A DNA stretch of 19,045 nt from Thiobacillus sp. (GCA_020216925.1 JAIWOL010000141.1:1-19045); one strand, 5' to 3'; numbered from the stretch's first letter, positions 1 to 10,676 are shown. Numbers and translations are program-made. The notes: generated from the letters alone by a model not told the origin.

Positions 1-63
1 GCGACCCACTTGCCCGAAACCCGCTAGAAACGGGCGATACCGAGGCTCCGCTTGGTGAGCCTA

Positions 64-91
64 ATTCTAGTTGCTTTTCTTCGGCGTTCAA
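64..91 (-). promoter_or_regulatory. Sigma-70-like promoter reading out of the left edge
   Basis: Read on the minus strand there is a -35-like TTGAAC (91-86), a 16-base spacer and a -10-like TAGAAT (69-64, five of six consensus bases). Transcription would start near 57 and leave the window. The first transcribed bases could fold into a hairpin (AGGCTC pairing with GAGCCT, 63-44). The gene it serves is not visible. It lies beyond the lysA terminator, so it would drive a separate unit. This is inference from the motif only. Confidence 0.45.
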
Positions 92-149
92 TCAATAGTC
101 AAGCGGGCGCGCGGTTGAGTAGCAAAAAAAATGTAGCAGTGCAGCAAAA

Positions 150-166
150 TGTATCGGATCGATACA
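150..166. repeat. 17-base palindrome TGTATCG-GAT-CGATACA
   Basis: Two perfect 7-base arms flank a 3-base centre, immediately beside the lysA terminator and about 60 bases upstream of the leftward promoter at 64-91. It could be an operator for that promoter or a second hairpin in the lysA 3' end. I do not recognise it as the site of a known regulator family. Confidence 0.4.
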
Positions 167-189
167 AAAAATCCGGCAGTCGCCGGATT
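166..189 (-). terminator. Rho-independent terminator of lptM-lysA
   Basis: A perfect 8-base stem (AATCCGGC / GCCGGATT, 170-189) with a 4-base loop is followed on the minus strand by a run of six T (171-166). It begins 22 bases after the lysA stop codon, the expected position for the operon terminator. Confidence 0.85.
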
Positions 190-210
190 GGTTTTGTGCT
201 GCTAAAGCCT

Positions 211-1452
211 TTATACAAGCCGTTCTCCAGACATCAGGCTGTGTATTGATTCGCGTGCCCTGATCAGGTGGATTTCATTCTTGTCTATGAGAATTTCGGC
301 CGCACGCGGGCGCGAATTGTAGTTGGAGGCCATGCTCATGCCGTAGGCGCCGGCTGAAAGAATGGCCAGCAGGTCGCCCTCGGCAATATCGAGGTCCCTT
401 GCAAAGCCAATGAAATCGCCGGTTTCGCAGATCGGGCCAACAATGTCGTAGCGGCGTGCGGTGGATTGTCCGGGGCGAACGGCGACGATATCGTGGTAGG
501 CCTCGTACAGGGCCGGACGCATCAGATCGTTCATGGCGGCATCGACGATGGCAAAGTTTTTGTCCTCGCCGGGCTTCAGATACTCGACGCGGGTGAGCAA
601 GAGACCGGCGTTGCCGACCAGCGAACGCCCCGGTTCGAGCAGCAGCGTTTCGGTTCGGCCGGCGAATTTCTGCGCCAGCGTGCGGCCGTATGCAGCCAGA
701 TCGGGCGGTGTTTCGTCGCGGTAGCGGATGCCGACGCCGCCACCCAGGTCGATGTGGTGCAGGACGATGCCTTCGGCTGCGAGCGTGTCGACCAGCGTCA
801 GCACACGATCGGCAGCGTCCGCCAGTGGCGACAGGTCGGTGAGCTGCGAGCCGATGTGACAGTCGATACCGACCACTTCGAGGTGTGGCAGGCTGGCGGC
901 AAGCCGGTACAGCCGCATTGCTTCGGTGATGGCGACACCGAACTTGTTTTGCTTGAGCCCGGTGGAGATATAGGGGTGGGTCTTGGGGTCGACGTCGGGG
1001 TTGACGCGGAACGATACCGGCGCGCGCTTGCCCATTTCACGCGCAACCCGGTGCAGGCGATGCAGCTCGCTTTCGGATTCGACGTTGAAGCAGAGGATGC
1101 CGGCAGTCAGCGCGGCGCGCATTTCTTCAGCCGTCTTGCCCACGCCGGAGAACACGATTTTGCCGGGGGCGCCGCCCGCAGCCAGCACGCGGGCGAGTTC
1201 ACCGCCCGACACAATGTCGAAACCGCTGCCAAGCCGGGCGAACAGATTCAGGATGGCCAGGCTGGAGTTGGCCTTCACCGCGAAACAGATCACATGTGGC
1301 GTGTCGGCGAAGGCATCGGCATAGGCTTGCCAGGCGGTTTCCAGTGCGGCGCGCGAATAGACGTAGAGCGGGGTGCCGAAACGCGCGGCGAGTGTTTCCA
1401 GCGACACGCCCTCGACATGGAGCGCGCCGTCGATTGTGTGCAGGGTGTTCAA
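211..1452 (-). CDS. lysA: Diaminopimelate decarboxylase
   Basis: This PLP enzyme decarboxylates meso-diaminopimelate to L-lysine, the last step of lysine synthesis, in the cytoplasm. The product is 413 residues, normal for LysA. The PLP lysine is seen in FAVKANSS (K61), the HIGSQ motif in the middle, a glycine-rich GGGVG phosphate-binding loop, and the active-site cysteine in GPICETGDF near the C-terminus. The start is taken as TTG at 1452: the lptM stop overlaps it as TTGA, a usual sign of translational coupling, and no ATG lies in a fitting position. The same frame stays open far upstream (to 2583) opposite cyaY and the marR gene, but that extension has no LysA similarity and is not coding. 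The gene is the second of the lptM-lysA operon and ends before a strong terminator. Confidence 0.95.
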   Translation of the reverse strand: MNTLHTIDGALHVEGVSLETLAARFGTPLYVYSRAALETAWQAYADAFADTPHVICFAVKANSSLAILNLFARLGSGFDIVSGGELARVLAAGGAPGKIVFSGVGKTAEEMRAALTAGILCFNVESESELHRLHRVAREMGKRAPVSFRVNPDVDPKTHPYISTGLKQNKFGVAITEAMRLYRLAASLPHLEVVGIDCHIGSQLTDLSPLADAADRVLTLVDTLAAEGIVLHHIDLGGGVGIRYRDETPPDLAAYGRTLAQKFAGRTETLLLEPGRSLVGNAGLLLTRVEYLKPGEDKNFAIVDAAMNDLMRPALYEAYHDIVAVRPGQSTARRYDIVGPICETGDFIGFARDLDIAEGDLLAILSAGAYGMSMASNYNSRPRAAEILIDKNEIHLIRARESIHSLMSGERLV

Positions 1453-1574
1453 TTTGCAGTCCGTTGCGGGGCGGAGGGTTTTTCGGGAAGATACAGGTCG
1501 CCCTTGGAGCCGCAGCCGACAAGGCCCAGGCTGACCAGCAGCAACGACACTATATATATGGCGCGCAGTTTCAT
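1449..1574 (-). CDS. lptM: Small lipoprotein LptM (YifL type)
   Basis: This is a 41-residue lipoprotein. The N-terminus is a short basic residue pair, a hydrophobic stretch and a lipobox ending LVGC (C21), after which the mature peptide starts CGSKGDLYLPE. The mature CGxKGxLYLP pattern is that of LptM/YifL, which in E. coli helps assembly of the LptD-LptE outer-membrane LPS translocon. Its position just upstream of lysA is conserved in many Proteobacteria, which supports the call. The stop overlaps the lysA TTG start by two bases. A -10-like TACCAT lies exactly 7 bases before the ATG (1587-1582), so the transcript may be leaderless. cyaY diverges with 37 bases between start codons. Confidence 0.88.
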   Translation of the reverse strand: MKLRAIYIVSLLLVSLGLVGCGSKGDLYLPEKPSAPQRTAN

Positions 1575-1581
1575 GCGCGAA

Positions 1582-1587
1582 ATGGTA
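1582..1587 (-). promoter_or_regulatory. -10-like hexamer of lptM-lysA
   Basis: TACCAT on the minus strand matches four of six consensus bases, including the conserved first T, second A and last T. It sits 7 bases before the lptM ATG. No good -35 is visible. It is named mainly because the same spacing recurs before two other genes in this window. Confidence 0.35.
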
Positions 1588-1611
1588 GCACGCACGATGA
1601 ACCCGAATGGA

Positions 1612-1920
1612 ATGACCGAAGCCGAATTCAACCAGGCCAGTACAGCCGCGCTGGCGCGTATCGAAGCTGCGCTGGAAGGCGGCGACCTCGATTTCGAGAC
1701 GCCGGCCGACGGCATCATCGAAATCGAATTCGGCGACGGCAGCAAGATCATCGTCAACCGCCACGGCGTGGCCCGCGAGATATGGGTGGCGGCGCGTTCC
1801 GGCGGTTTCCATTTCAAGCCCGTGAACGGCGACTGGGTCGACACCAGGGACGGCATGCCCCTTTTCGACAAGCTTGCCGAACTGGTTGCCGCCCAGGGGG
1901 GCGGGTCGATTGATTTCTGA
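1612..1920 (+). CDS. cyaY: Frataxin homologue CyaY
   Basis: This 102-residue protein matches the bacterial frataxin family. It has an N-terminal helix starting with the usual MxxxEF pattern, acidic residues in the first helix and ridge (E3, E5, E18, E22, D25, D27), then beta strands with GDGSKIIVNR (41-50), IWVAARSGGFHF (57-68) and the conserved tryptophans W58 and W75. CyaY binds iron and modulates the IscS-IscU iron-sulfur assembly machinery in the cytoplasm. ATG 1612 is preferred because it aligns with the family N-terminus. ATG 1597, in frame five codons earlier, is possible. The frame is also open upstream to 466, antisense to lysA, but that part is not frataxin. A marR-type gene follows after six bases and is probably co-transcribed. 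Confidence 0.93.
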   Translation: MTEAEFNQASTAALARIEAALEGGDLDFETPADGIIEIEFGDGSKIIVNRHGVAREIWVAARSGGFHFKPVNGDWVDTRDGMPLFDKLAELVAAQGGGSIDF

Positions 1921-1926
1921 CCAGGT

Positions 1927-2520
1927 TTGAAAAGCCAGGCGCTCACACTGTTCGATCTGGTTGAGCGGCTGTCGCTGCTCACACGGGCCGACCTGCGGCA
2001 AGCCGGCGCCGCGCAGGGGCTGCAGCCGGTGCACCTGCAGGTGTTGTTCTATCTCAACCAGGCCAACCGTTTTTCCAACACCCCGCAGGCGCTGACCGAA
2101 TACCTCGGTCTGACCAAGGGCACGGTGTCGCAGACCGTTATCGTGTTGGCGCGCCGGCGGCTGATTTCGCGTTATGCCGATCCGCGCGACGGGCGCGTGG
2201 TGCGGCTGATCCTCACTGAAGGCGGAACGACCCTGCTCAAAACGCTGTCCGCCGGCAGCGCCTGGCGCGACATTGTGCAGACTGCCAGTCAGGCGCGGGT
2301 GACATCTGCGATCGTGGTGCTGCGCCAGGTGCTGGCGCAGGTGCAGGGTCAAAGCGGGAAACGCAGCTTCGGGGTCTGCGCCAGCTGCCGCCATATCCAG
2401 CGGCGGGGGCCACGCAGCTACTTCTGCGGCCTGATGCAGGAAAAACTGTCGAGTCCGGAGACGCGGCGGATATGCCGCGAGCATGCGCCGCCGATATCGG
2501 CGCCGCCGCCCGAAACCTGA
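1927..2520 (+). CDS. MarR-family regulator with C-terminal four-cysteine motif
   Basis: This 197-residue protein has a winged helix-turn-helix in its first ~105 residues. The recognition region is LTEYLGLTKGTVSQTVIVLARRRLI (56-80) and the wing is DPRDGRVVRLILTEGG (85-100), the typical MarR wing. A second helical part (about 105-140) would make the dimer interface. The unusual part is the tail: C151, C154, C167 and C183 (C-x2-C-x12-C-x15-C) with H156 and H186 nearby, a plausible metal or iron-sulfur site. The start is TTG 1927, only six bases after the cyaY stop. An AGG lies too close to be a good ribosome site, so a downstream CTG or GTG start remains possible. Co-orientation with the frataxin gene suggests, without proving, a role in iron or redox sensing. 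Ligand and targets are unknown. Confidence 0.85.
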   Translation: MKSQALTLFDLVERLSLLTRADLRQAGAAQGLQPVHLQVLFYLNQANRFSNTPQALTEYLGLTKGTVSQTVIVLARRRLISRYADPRDGRVVRLILTEGGTTLLKTLSAGSAWRDIVQTASQARVTSAIVVLRQVLAQVQGQSGKRSFGVCASCRHIQRRGPRSYFCGLMQEKLSSPETRRICREHAPPISAPPPET

Positions 2521-2521
2521 T

Positions 2522-3913
2522 TCACAGCCGCTTGCGCGCCCGGGCGATGGCGGCGCGCACCTGCTTGGGCGCGGTGCCGCCAAAGTGGCCGCGGGCGGCG
2601 AGCGAGCCTTCCGGCGTCAGTACGGCATATACATCGTCGGAAATCGCCGGACTGAATGCCTGCAGTTCGGCGAGCGGCAGGTCGGCGAGATCGCGGCCGG
2701 CAGCCTCGGCGGCGCGCACGGCGCGGGCGACGATTTCATGGGCATCGCGGAAGGGCACGCCTTTTTTCACCAGATAATCGGCCAGGTCGGTGGCGGTGGC
2801 GAAACCCTGCAGCACCGCCGCACGCATGGCATCGGGCTTTACCGTCACGCCGGTGAGCATGTCGGCGTAGAGGGTCAGCGTGTCGACCAGGGTGTCGACG
2901 GTGTCGAACAGCGGTTCCTTGTCTTCCTGGTTGTCCTTGTTGTAGGCCAGCGGCTGACCTTTCATCAGGGTGAGCAGGGCGACCAGGTGGCCGTTGATCC
3001 GGCCGGTCTTGCCGCGCACCAGTTCGGGCACGTCGGGGTTTTTCTTCTGCGGCATGATCGACGAGCCCGTGCAGAAGCGGTCGGCCAGGTCGATGAAGCC
3101 GAAGCGCGGACTCATCCACAGGATCAGTTCCTCGGACAGGCGCGACAGATGCGTCATCACCAGCGCCGCGGCAGCAGAAAACTCGATGGCGAAGTCGCGA
3201 TCGGAGACGGCGTCGAGGGAGTTTTCGCACACCGCCTCGAAACCCAGCTGGTCGGCGACGAATTGACGGTCGATGGGATAGCTGGTGCCGGCCAGCGCGG
3301 CCGCGCCCAAGGGCAGGCGGTTGACCCGCCGGCGGCAGTCGAGCATGCGTTCGGCGTCGCGCGCCAGCATTTCGAAATAGGCAAGGAGATGGTGGCCGAA
3401 GGTCACCGGCTGCGCCACCTGCAGATGCGTGAAGCCGGGCATCACCGTGTCGGCGTGCTGCTCGGCCAGATCGACGAGCGCGGTCTGGCAGGCTTTGATG
3501 CCGACGAGAATGCGGTCGATGGCGTCACGCAAATACAGGCGGATGTCGGTGGCGACCTGATCGTTGCGGCTGCGGCCGGTGTGCAGGCGCTTGCCGGCGT
3601 CGCCGATCTTCGCGGTGAGCGCGGCCTCGATGTTGAGGTGGACGTCTTCCTTGTCCAGCGACCAGACGAAGCGGTTGGCGCGAATGTCTGCCAGCAGTTC
3701 GGCCATGCCGCGGCGGATGGCGTCGAGATCGTCCTTGGACAGCACGCCGACGTGGTGCAACATGGCGGCGTGGGCCAGCGAACCCTGAATATCGAACTCC
3801 GCCAGCCGATAATCGAAGGGAATCGACGCGGTGTAACGTTTGACGAGTTCGGAAACCGGCTCGGAAAAACGGCCGGACCAGGCACCGGAAGTCGGCGTCT
3901 TGGACGTGCTCAT
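2522..3913 (-). CDS. argH: Argininosuccinate lyase
   Basis: It cleaves argininosuccinate to arginine and fumarate, the last step of arginine synthesis, as a cytoplasmic homotetramer. The product is 463 residues, standard length. Family signatures are seen in order: TGRSRNDQ (112-119), the catalytic TH pair (T162, H163), and the fumarase/aspartase superfamily signature [12 protein letters not shown] (283-294) with the catalytic serine loop. The ATG at 3913 gives the usual short N-terminus before the WSGRF motif. The gene diverges from the sensor kinase gene with 17 bases between start codons and converges on the marR gene with one base between stops, so no separate terminator fits there. Confidence 0.97.
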   Translation of the reverse strand: MSTSKTPTSGAWSGRFSEPVSELVKRYTASIPFDYRLAEFDIQGSLAHAAMLHHVGVLSKDDLDAIRRGMAELLADIRANRFVWSLDKEDVHLNIEAALTAKIGDAGKRLHTGRSRNDQVATDIRLYLRDAIDRILVGIKACQTALVDLAEQHADTVMPGFTHLQVAQPVTFGHHLLAYFEMLARDAERMLDCRRRVNRLPLGAAALAGTSYPIDRQFVADQLGFEAVCENSLDAVSDRDFAIEFSAAAALVMTHLSRLSEELILWMSPRFGFIDLADRFCTGSSIMPQKKNPDVPELVRGKTGRINGHLVALLTLMKGQPLAYNKDNQEDKEPLFDTVDTLVDTLTLYADMLTGVTVKPDAMRAAVLQGFATATDLADYLVKKGVPFRDAHEIVARAVRAAEAAGRDLADLPLAELQAFSPAISDDVYAVLTPEGSLAARGHFGGTAPKQVRAAIARARKRL

Positions 3914-3930
3914 GGGGCGGAAGGCAGGGG

Positions 3931-4977
3931 ATGAAAAGCAGGCATCATAACAACCGGTCGGTCGAATTGCCGAACTTCTGCCATCTTGGGGTGAGCCTGC
4001 GCATTGCGCTCACGGTGGAAGCGGCGATCATCGCCGGCGGGATCGCGCGGGCGACCGATGCCGAAGCATTTTGGGCGGATTTCATTAGCCTGTCGGCGCT
4101 GGCGCAGCCGGCCTTATTGTTCTGCCTGCTGGTGCTGTGCGCGGCGAGCCGCTGGTTGCGCAGCCTGCCCTACACAAAAGGCGTGATGGCCACGCTGGGT
4201 ATTGCGGTCGGCGTGCCGCTGGCGGTGGCGTGGTGGATTGCGCCCCTGAGCGGCGGCATGCCGGTTTATCCGCCTGCCATCGTCGGTCTGTTTGCATTGG
4301 GGCTTGGGGCGGGCCTGCTGGTGTATTTCAACCTGCGCGCGCGAGCCCTGTCGCCCGCCATCACCGAGGCGCGACTTCAGGCCTTGCAGGCGCGCATCCG
4401 GCCGCATTTCCTGTTCAACAGCCTGAACGCCGTGCTGTCGCTGGTGCGCAGCGACCCCCGCCGTGCCGAACGCGCGCTGGAAAACATGGCGGATCTTTTT
4501 CGCGCGCTGATGAGCCAGGCCAACCATCTGGTGCCGCTGGAAGACGAAGTGGCGCTTACCCGGGCCTATCTGGAACTGGAGCAGCTGCGCCTGGGCGATC
4601 GATTGCAGATCGTCTGGCATATCCAGAAAATGCCGGCGGATGCGTTGATTCCACCGCTATTGATCCAGCCGCTGGTGGAGAACGCGGTGTATCACGGCAT
4701 CGAACCCCAGCCCGGGGGCGGCGAGGTGAGTCTTAACGTCTACCGCAGCAGCGACAAGGTGCATATCGTCGTGCGCAATCCCGTCGCCGCCGACGCCAGC
4801 CACCACAAGGGCAACCGTATTGCACTGGCGAATATCCGCGAACGTCTGCTGCTGCACTTCGATCTGGATGCCCAGCTCAAGTCGGAACCGATGGGCGCCG
4901 TTTATCAGGTGCATATCGTGATGCCCTATACCCGTGAACGCACCCAACCCGCCCCTGCGCATCCTGATCGTCGATGA
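3931..4977 (+). CDS. LytS/AlgZ-type sensor histidine kinase
   Basis: This 348-residue membrane kinase has an N-terminal [15 protein letters not shown] segment typical of AlgZ/FimS proteins. About four hydrophobic segments follow (roughly 22-40, 55-73, 85-104, 113-135), then a His_kinase (PF06580) domain with the phosphoacceptor H159 in [10 protein letters not shown] and the ATP-binding N box [14 protein letters not shown] (244-257, N251). There is no large periplasmic sensor domain. ATG 3931 has a good AAGG ribosome site six bases upstream. The 3' end overlaps the response regulator by 44 bases, so the two are co-translated partners. In Pseudomonas the equivalent pair controls type IV pili, alginate and virulence. 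The targets here are unknown. Placement beside argH is also seen in Pseudomonas. Confidence 0.92.
   Translation: MKSRHHNNRSVELPNFCHLGVSLRIALTVEAAIIAGGIARATDAEAFWADFISLSALAQPALLFCLLVLCAASRWLRSLPYTKGVMATLGIAVGVPLAVAWWIAPLSGGMPVYPPAIVGLFALGLGAGLLVYFNLRARALSPAITEARLQALQARIRPHFLFNSLNAVLSLVRSDPRRAERALENMADLFRALMSQANHLVPLEDEVALTRAYLELEQLRLGDRLQIVWHIQKMPADALIPPLLIQPLVENAVYHGIEPQPGGGEVSLNVYRSSDKVHIVVRNPVAADASHHKGNRIALANIRERLLLHFDLDAQLKSEPMGAVYQVHIVMPYTRERTQPAPAHPDRR
3944..3949 (-). promoter_or_regulatory. -10-like hexamer for argH
   Basis: TATGAT on the minus strand matches five of six consensus bases and lies 30 bases before the argH ATG, inside the first codons of the divergent sensor kinase gene. 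No convincing -35 was found. It implies a leader of about 24 bases. Confidence 0.35.
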
Positions 4978-5698
4978 CGAGGCACCGGCGCGGCGTCGCC
5001 TGCGCGAAGTCCTGACCGACTGCGCTGCCGAATTGCCGGTGGAAATCGTGGGCGAGGCCGGGAACGGTCTGGACGCCATCGCCCAGGCACAGCGCCAGCC
5101 CGTGGATGCCGTGCTGCTTGATATTCGCATGCCGGGCATGGATGGTCTGGAATGCGCCGCCCACCTCAACCGGCTGCACGCGCCGCCCGCCATCATCTTC
5201 AGCACCGCCTACGACGCCTACGCCTGTCAGGCGTTCGAGCTCAACGCCGTCGACTACCTGCTGAAACCTGTGCGGGCCGATCGGCTGGTGCGTGCGCTGG
5301 GCCGGGCGCACCGGCTCAATGCCGGCGCACTGGAACAGCTGCGGGATGCCTATCCCAAGGCGCGCACGCATCTGTCCGTAAGCGAAAAGGGCCGCATCGT
5401 GCTCATTCCGGTGGATGAGATCCTCTACCTGAAGGCAGAACTCAAATATGTAACGGTGCGCACCGCCGCCCGCGAGTTCCTGCTGGAAGAATCGCTCACC
5501 CGGCTGGAGAGCGAGTTTGCGCAGACTTTCCTGCGCATCCATCGCAACTGTCTCGTTGCGCGCTATCGCATACGCGAAATCGGCAAACTCCCGGGAGACG
5601 ACGAAGGACATTTCCTGCGTCTGCACGGTCTGGACGAGCGGCTCAGCGTGAGCCGGCGTCAATACTCTGTGTTGCGGGAAACCCTGAGAATGGGCTGA
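4934..5698 (+). CDS. LytTR response regulator, AlgR type
   Basis: This 254-residue protein has an N-terminal receiver domain (about 8-125) with acidic pair D14-D15, phosphoacceptor D63 in LLDIRMPGMDG, T91 and K111. A C-terminal LytTR DNA-binding domain (about 146-250) contains the VDEILYLKAELKYVTV and FLRIHRNCLV motifs. It is the partner of the upstream kinase: the GTG start lies inside the kinase gene, 44 bases before its stop. Receiver plus LytTR is the AlgR architecture, and the gene order fits, but I do not assign a symbol because the regulon cannot be seen. The next gene in the same direction is 285 bases away across a structured non-coding stretch. Confidence 0.93.
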   Translation: MNAPNPPLRILIVDDEAPARRRLREVLTDCAAELPVEIVGEAGNGLDAIAQAQRQPVDAVLLDIRMPGMDGLECAAHLNRLHAPPAIIFSTAYDAYACQAFELNAVDYLLKPVRADRLVRALGRAHRLNAGALEQLRDAYPKARTHLSVSEKGRIVLIPVDEILYLKAELKYVTVRTAAREFLLEESLTRLESEFAQTFLRIHRNCLVARYRIREIGKLPGDDEGHFLRLHGLDERLSVSRRQYSVLRETLRMG

Positions 5699-5791
5699 TC
5701 GGCGCCGCCGCCCCCTGCAGTCTGGCCGGGCAAAGAGCCTTGGAGTCCGTTCGCATGCCGCCCGGCAAAAGAAAATATCAAGTTAAAACAA

Positions 5792-5824
5792 TATGTTGAA
5801 TGCAACATACAACTAAAGTTGTAT
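5792..5824. repeat. Two abutting palindromes, operator-like
   Basis: TATGTTG-AATG-CAACATA (5792-5809) and ATACAAC-TAAA-GTTGTAT (5807-5824) are each perfect 7-base arms around a 4-base centre, and they share three bases. Together they make four GTTG/CAAC half sites within 33 bases. The region is AT-rich, unlike its surroundings. It fits a binding site for a dimeric repressor or activator in front of the candidate small RNA. The regulator is not identified. Confidence 0.55.
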
Positions 5825-5829
5825 ATCCA

Positions 5830-5949
5830 GCCTGCCTCTGGATTCGTAACATGAGCGTGCTTGCTGTCTGTTCTGCAAGCAGGAAGTTCTCCGCAACGAG
5901 GAGCCTGTCTCCTCATTCGGCCGGGTTCGCAAGAGCCCGGCATTTTTTT
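5830..5949 (+). ncRNA. Candidate small non-coding RNA
   Basis: Between the response regulator and the Nudix gene there is a series of three local hairpins. They are TGCTTGC / GCAAGCA (5858-5881, 10-base loop), GAGGAG / CTCCTC (5898-5914, 5-base loop), and a terminator stem followed by seven T (5920-5949). Stacked hairpins ending in an intrinsic terminator, with no conserved reading frame and an AT-rich operator-like region just upstream, are typical of an independent small RNA. The 5' end is uncertain: weak -10 options are TATATC (5822-5827) and TAACAT (5847-5852), so the start given is approximate. The CTCCTC segment could pair with ribosome-binding sites. It could instead be the 3' untranslated end of the upstream two-component operon. 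Confidence 0.4.
5920..5949 (+). terminator. Rho-independent terminator
   Basis: The stem GCCGGG / CCCGGC (5920-5925 with 5936-5941, plus one G-T pair inside) is followed by A and seven T (5943-5949). It separates everything upstream from the Nudix gene, whose own promoter starts at the last T residues. Confidence 0.85.
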
Positions 5950-5976
5950 GTCCGGATTTTCTGGTGCAGCTATCAT
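5948..5976 (+). promoter_or_regulatory. Sigma-70 promoter of the Nudix gene, leaderless position
   Basis: -35-like TTGTCC (5948-5953, four of six), an exact 17-base spacer and -10-like TATCAT (5971-5976, five of six). The hexamer ends 7 bases before the ATG at 5984, so the predicted start of transcription falls on or next to the start codon. Confidence 0.6.
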
Positions 5977-5983
5977 CCGGGAC

Positions 5984-6541
5984 ATGAAAACCGATTCCCC
6001 CGACCTCACCGAAACGCAACTCGATTCCGAAACCGTCTTCCGGGGCCGGCTCATGCACGTCAAACGCGACCGCGTGCGCCTGCCCAACGGTGGCGAATCG
6101 ACCCGCGAGTACATCGTGCACCCCGGCGCGGTCGTTGTCATTCCGGTGTTCGACAACGGCGACGTGCTGCTGGAGCGCCAGCACCGCTACCCGCTGCACC
6201 GCGATTTCATCGAGTTTCCCGCCGGCAAGATCGATCCCGCTGAATCCGACCTCGCCTGCGCGCAGCGCGAGTTGCGGGAAGAAACCGGCTATACCGCAGC
6301 CCAATGGCGCGAAGTCACGGTCATTTATCCGTGCATCGGCTATTCCGACGAGCGGCTCGCTTTTTATCTTGCCCGCGATCTGCAGGAAGGCGACCACGGC
6401 CGCGATCACGATGAGTTTCTGGAAGTGTTCCGCTTGCCGTTTGTCGAGGCCATGCAATGGGTGCGCGACGGACGGATTTGCGAGACCAAGACGGTGATCG
6501 GGATGTTCTGGCTGGAAAAGCTGCGCGAGCAGGGCTGGTAA
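5984..6541 (+). CDS. Nudix hydrolase, probably ADP-ribose pyrophosphatase
   Basis: This 185-residue protein has a complete Nudix box G-x5-E-x7-REL-x-EE-x-G-Y at 81-103, with metal-binding E96, E99 and E100. The upstream HPGAVVVIPVFDNGDVLLERQHRYPLHRDFIEFPAG segment is typical of the NudF/ADP-ribose pyrophosphatase branch. The likely reaction is ADP-ribose to AMP and ribose-5-phosphate. Substrate within the branch cannot be fixed from sequence alone. Start 5984 is chosen over an upstream in-frame ATG at 5861 because that would read through the terminator. A promoter with its -10 seven bases before the ATG suggests a leaderless mRNA. The small membrane protein gene starts nine bases after the stop and is probably co-transcribed. 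Confidence 0.92.
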   Translation: MKTDSPDLTETQLDSETVFRGRLMHVKRDRVRLPNGGESTREYIVHPGAVVVIPVFDNGDVLLERQHRYPLHRDFIEFPAGKIDPAESDLACAQRELREETGYTAAQWREVTVIYPCIGYSDERLAFYLARDLQEGDHGRDHDEFLEVFRLPFVEAMQWVRDGRICETKTVIGMFWLEKLREQGW

Positions 6542-6550
6542 GGCGGCAGC

Positions 6551-6931
6551 ATGTCCAGGCCAATCCGGATTTTGGCAAGCGCGGCGGCGTTTTTCGGCGC
6601 CTGGCTGCTGGCGTTCCTGCTCACGCTGGCAGTCTTGCCGGAGGCGCTTGCCTGGCTGCAACCGATCCTGGCGCTGGCCTTTGCCATCTGGGTTACACAT
6701 CGTGTCTGGCAGGGACTCGACGTCGCCACCGATGGCAGCCTGGCAATCCACGTGGGCATGGGGGCGGCCATTGTCGGCGGACTGGGCTTCGTGCTCGGTT
6801 TTTTCGGGCCCATGATTTTTGCGCCCGAGGCGAATCAGGGGCCGCTGCTGGGAATATTCATCACAGGCCCCGGCGGCGGCATGGCGGGGGCGATCGCAGG
6901 CTGGCTGGTCTGGTTGAAACGGCGCGGTTGA
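6551..6931 (+). CDS. Small integral membrane protein, unknown function
   Basis: This 126-residue hydrophobic protein has about four membrane segments (roughly 8-28, 34-50, 66-89 and 97-121) and a basic C-terminus (KRRG). Glycine-rich segments such as GAAIVGGLGFVLGFFG and GPGGGMAGAIAG are seen. I do not recognise the family. An AAGG ribosome site lies seven bases before the ATG, and the gene follows the Nudix gene by nine bases, so it is probably the second gene of that operon. It converges on metH, with its stop codon lying in the loop of the hairpin between the two genes. Confidence 0.75.
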   Translation: MSRPIRILASAAAFFGAWLLAFLLTLAVLPEALAWLQPILALAFAIWVTHRVWQGLDVATDGSLAIHVGMGAAIVGGLGFVLGFFGPMIFAPEANQGPLLGIFITGPGGGMAGAIAGWLVWLKRRG

Positions 6932-6943
6932 ACCGCCGCGCCG
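6920..6943. terminator. GC-rich hairpin between convergent genes
   Basis: Perfect 8-base arms CGGCGCGG / CCGCGCCG flank an 8-base loop, covering the end of the small membrane protein gene and lying just past the metH stop. On the minus strand the stem is followed only by GTTTC-like sequence, so termination may be weak. Confidence 0.35.
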
Positions 6944-6946
6944 GCT

Positions 6947-10648
<3,702 letters not shown>

Positions 10649-10676
10649 GGGCGCGTGCATAAACGGGCAATCGCGC

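Noticed and set aside
31..64. Resemblance to the central part of 6S RNA (GCTCCGC-TTGGTGAGC)
   Set aside because: The stretch looks like a piece of the E. coli 6S RNA core, but the conserved 3' half and the long closing stem are missing in the following bases. Chance similarity is more likely.
52..249. 65-codon plus-strand frame at the left edge
   Set aside because: It crosses the lysA terminator and the lysA 3' end, has no ribosome site and resembles nothing known.
466..1611. Long open frame upstream of and in frame with cyaY, as a possible N-terminal fusion
   Set aside because: This part is antisense to lysA and has no domain signature. Frataxin begins cleanly at 1612 by family length.
5747..5753. 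CCGTTCG resembling the AlgR binding core downstream of the AlgR-type gene
   Set aside because: Only seven bases match, and the same heptamer also occurs inside metH near 7970. It is expected by chance a couple of times in a window this size.
5725..5766. GCCGGGC / GCCCGGC inverted repeat just after the response regulator, as a terminator
   Set aside because: The loop is long (28 bases) and the right arm is followed by A residues instead of T on the plus strand, so it is not an intrinsic terminator for that operon.
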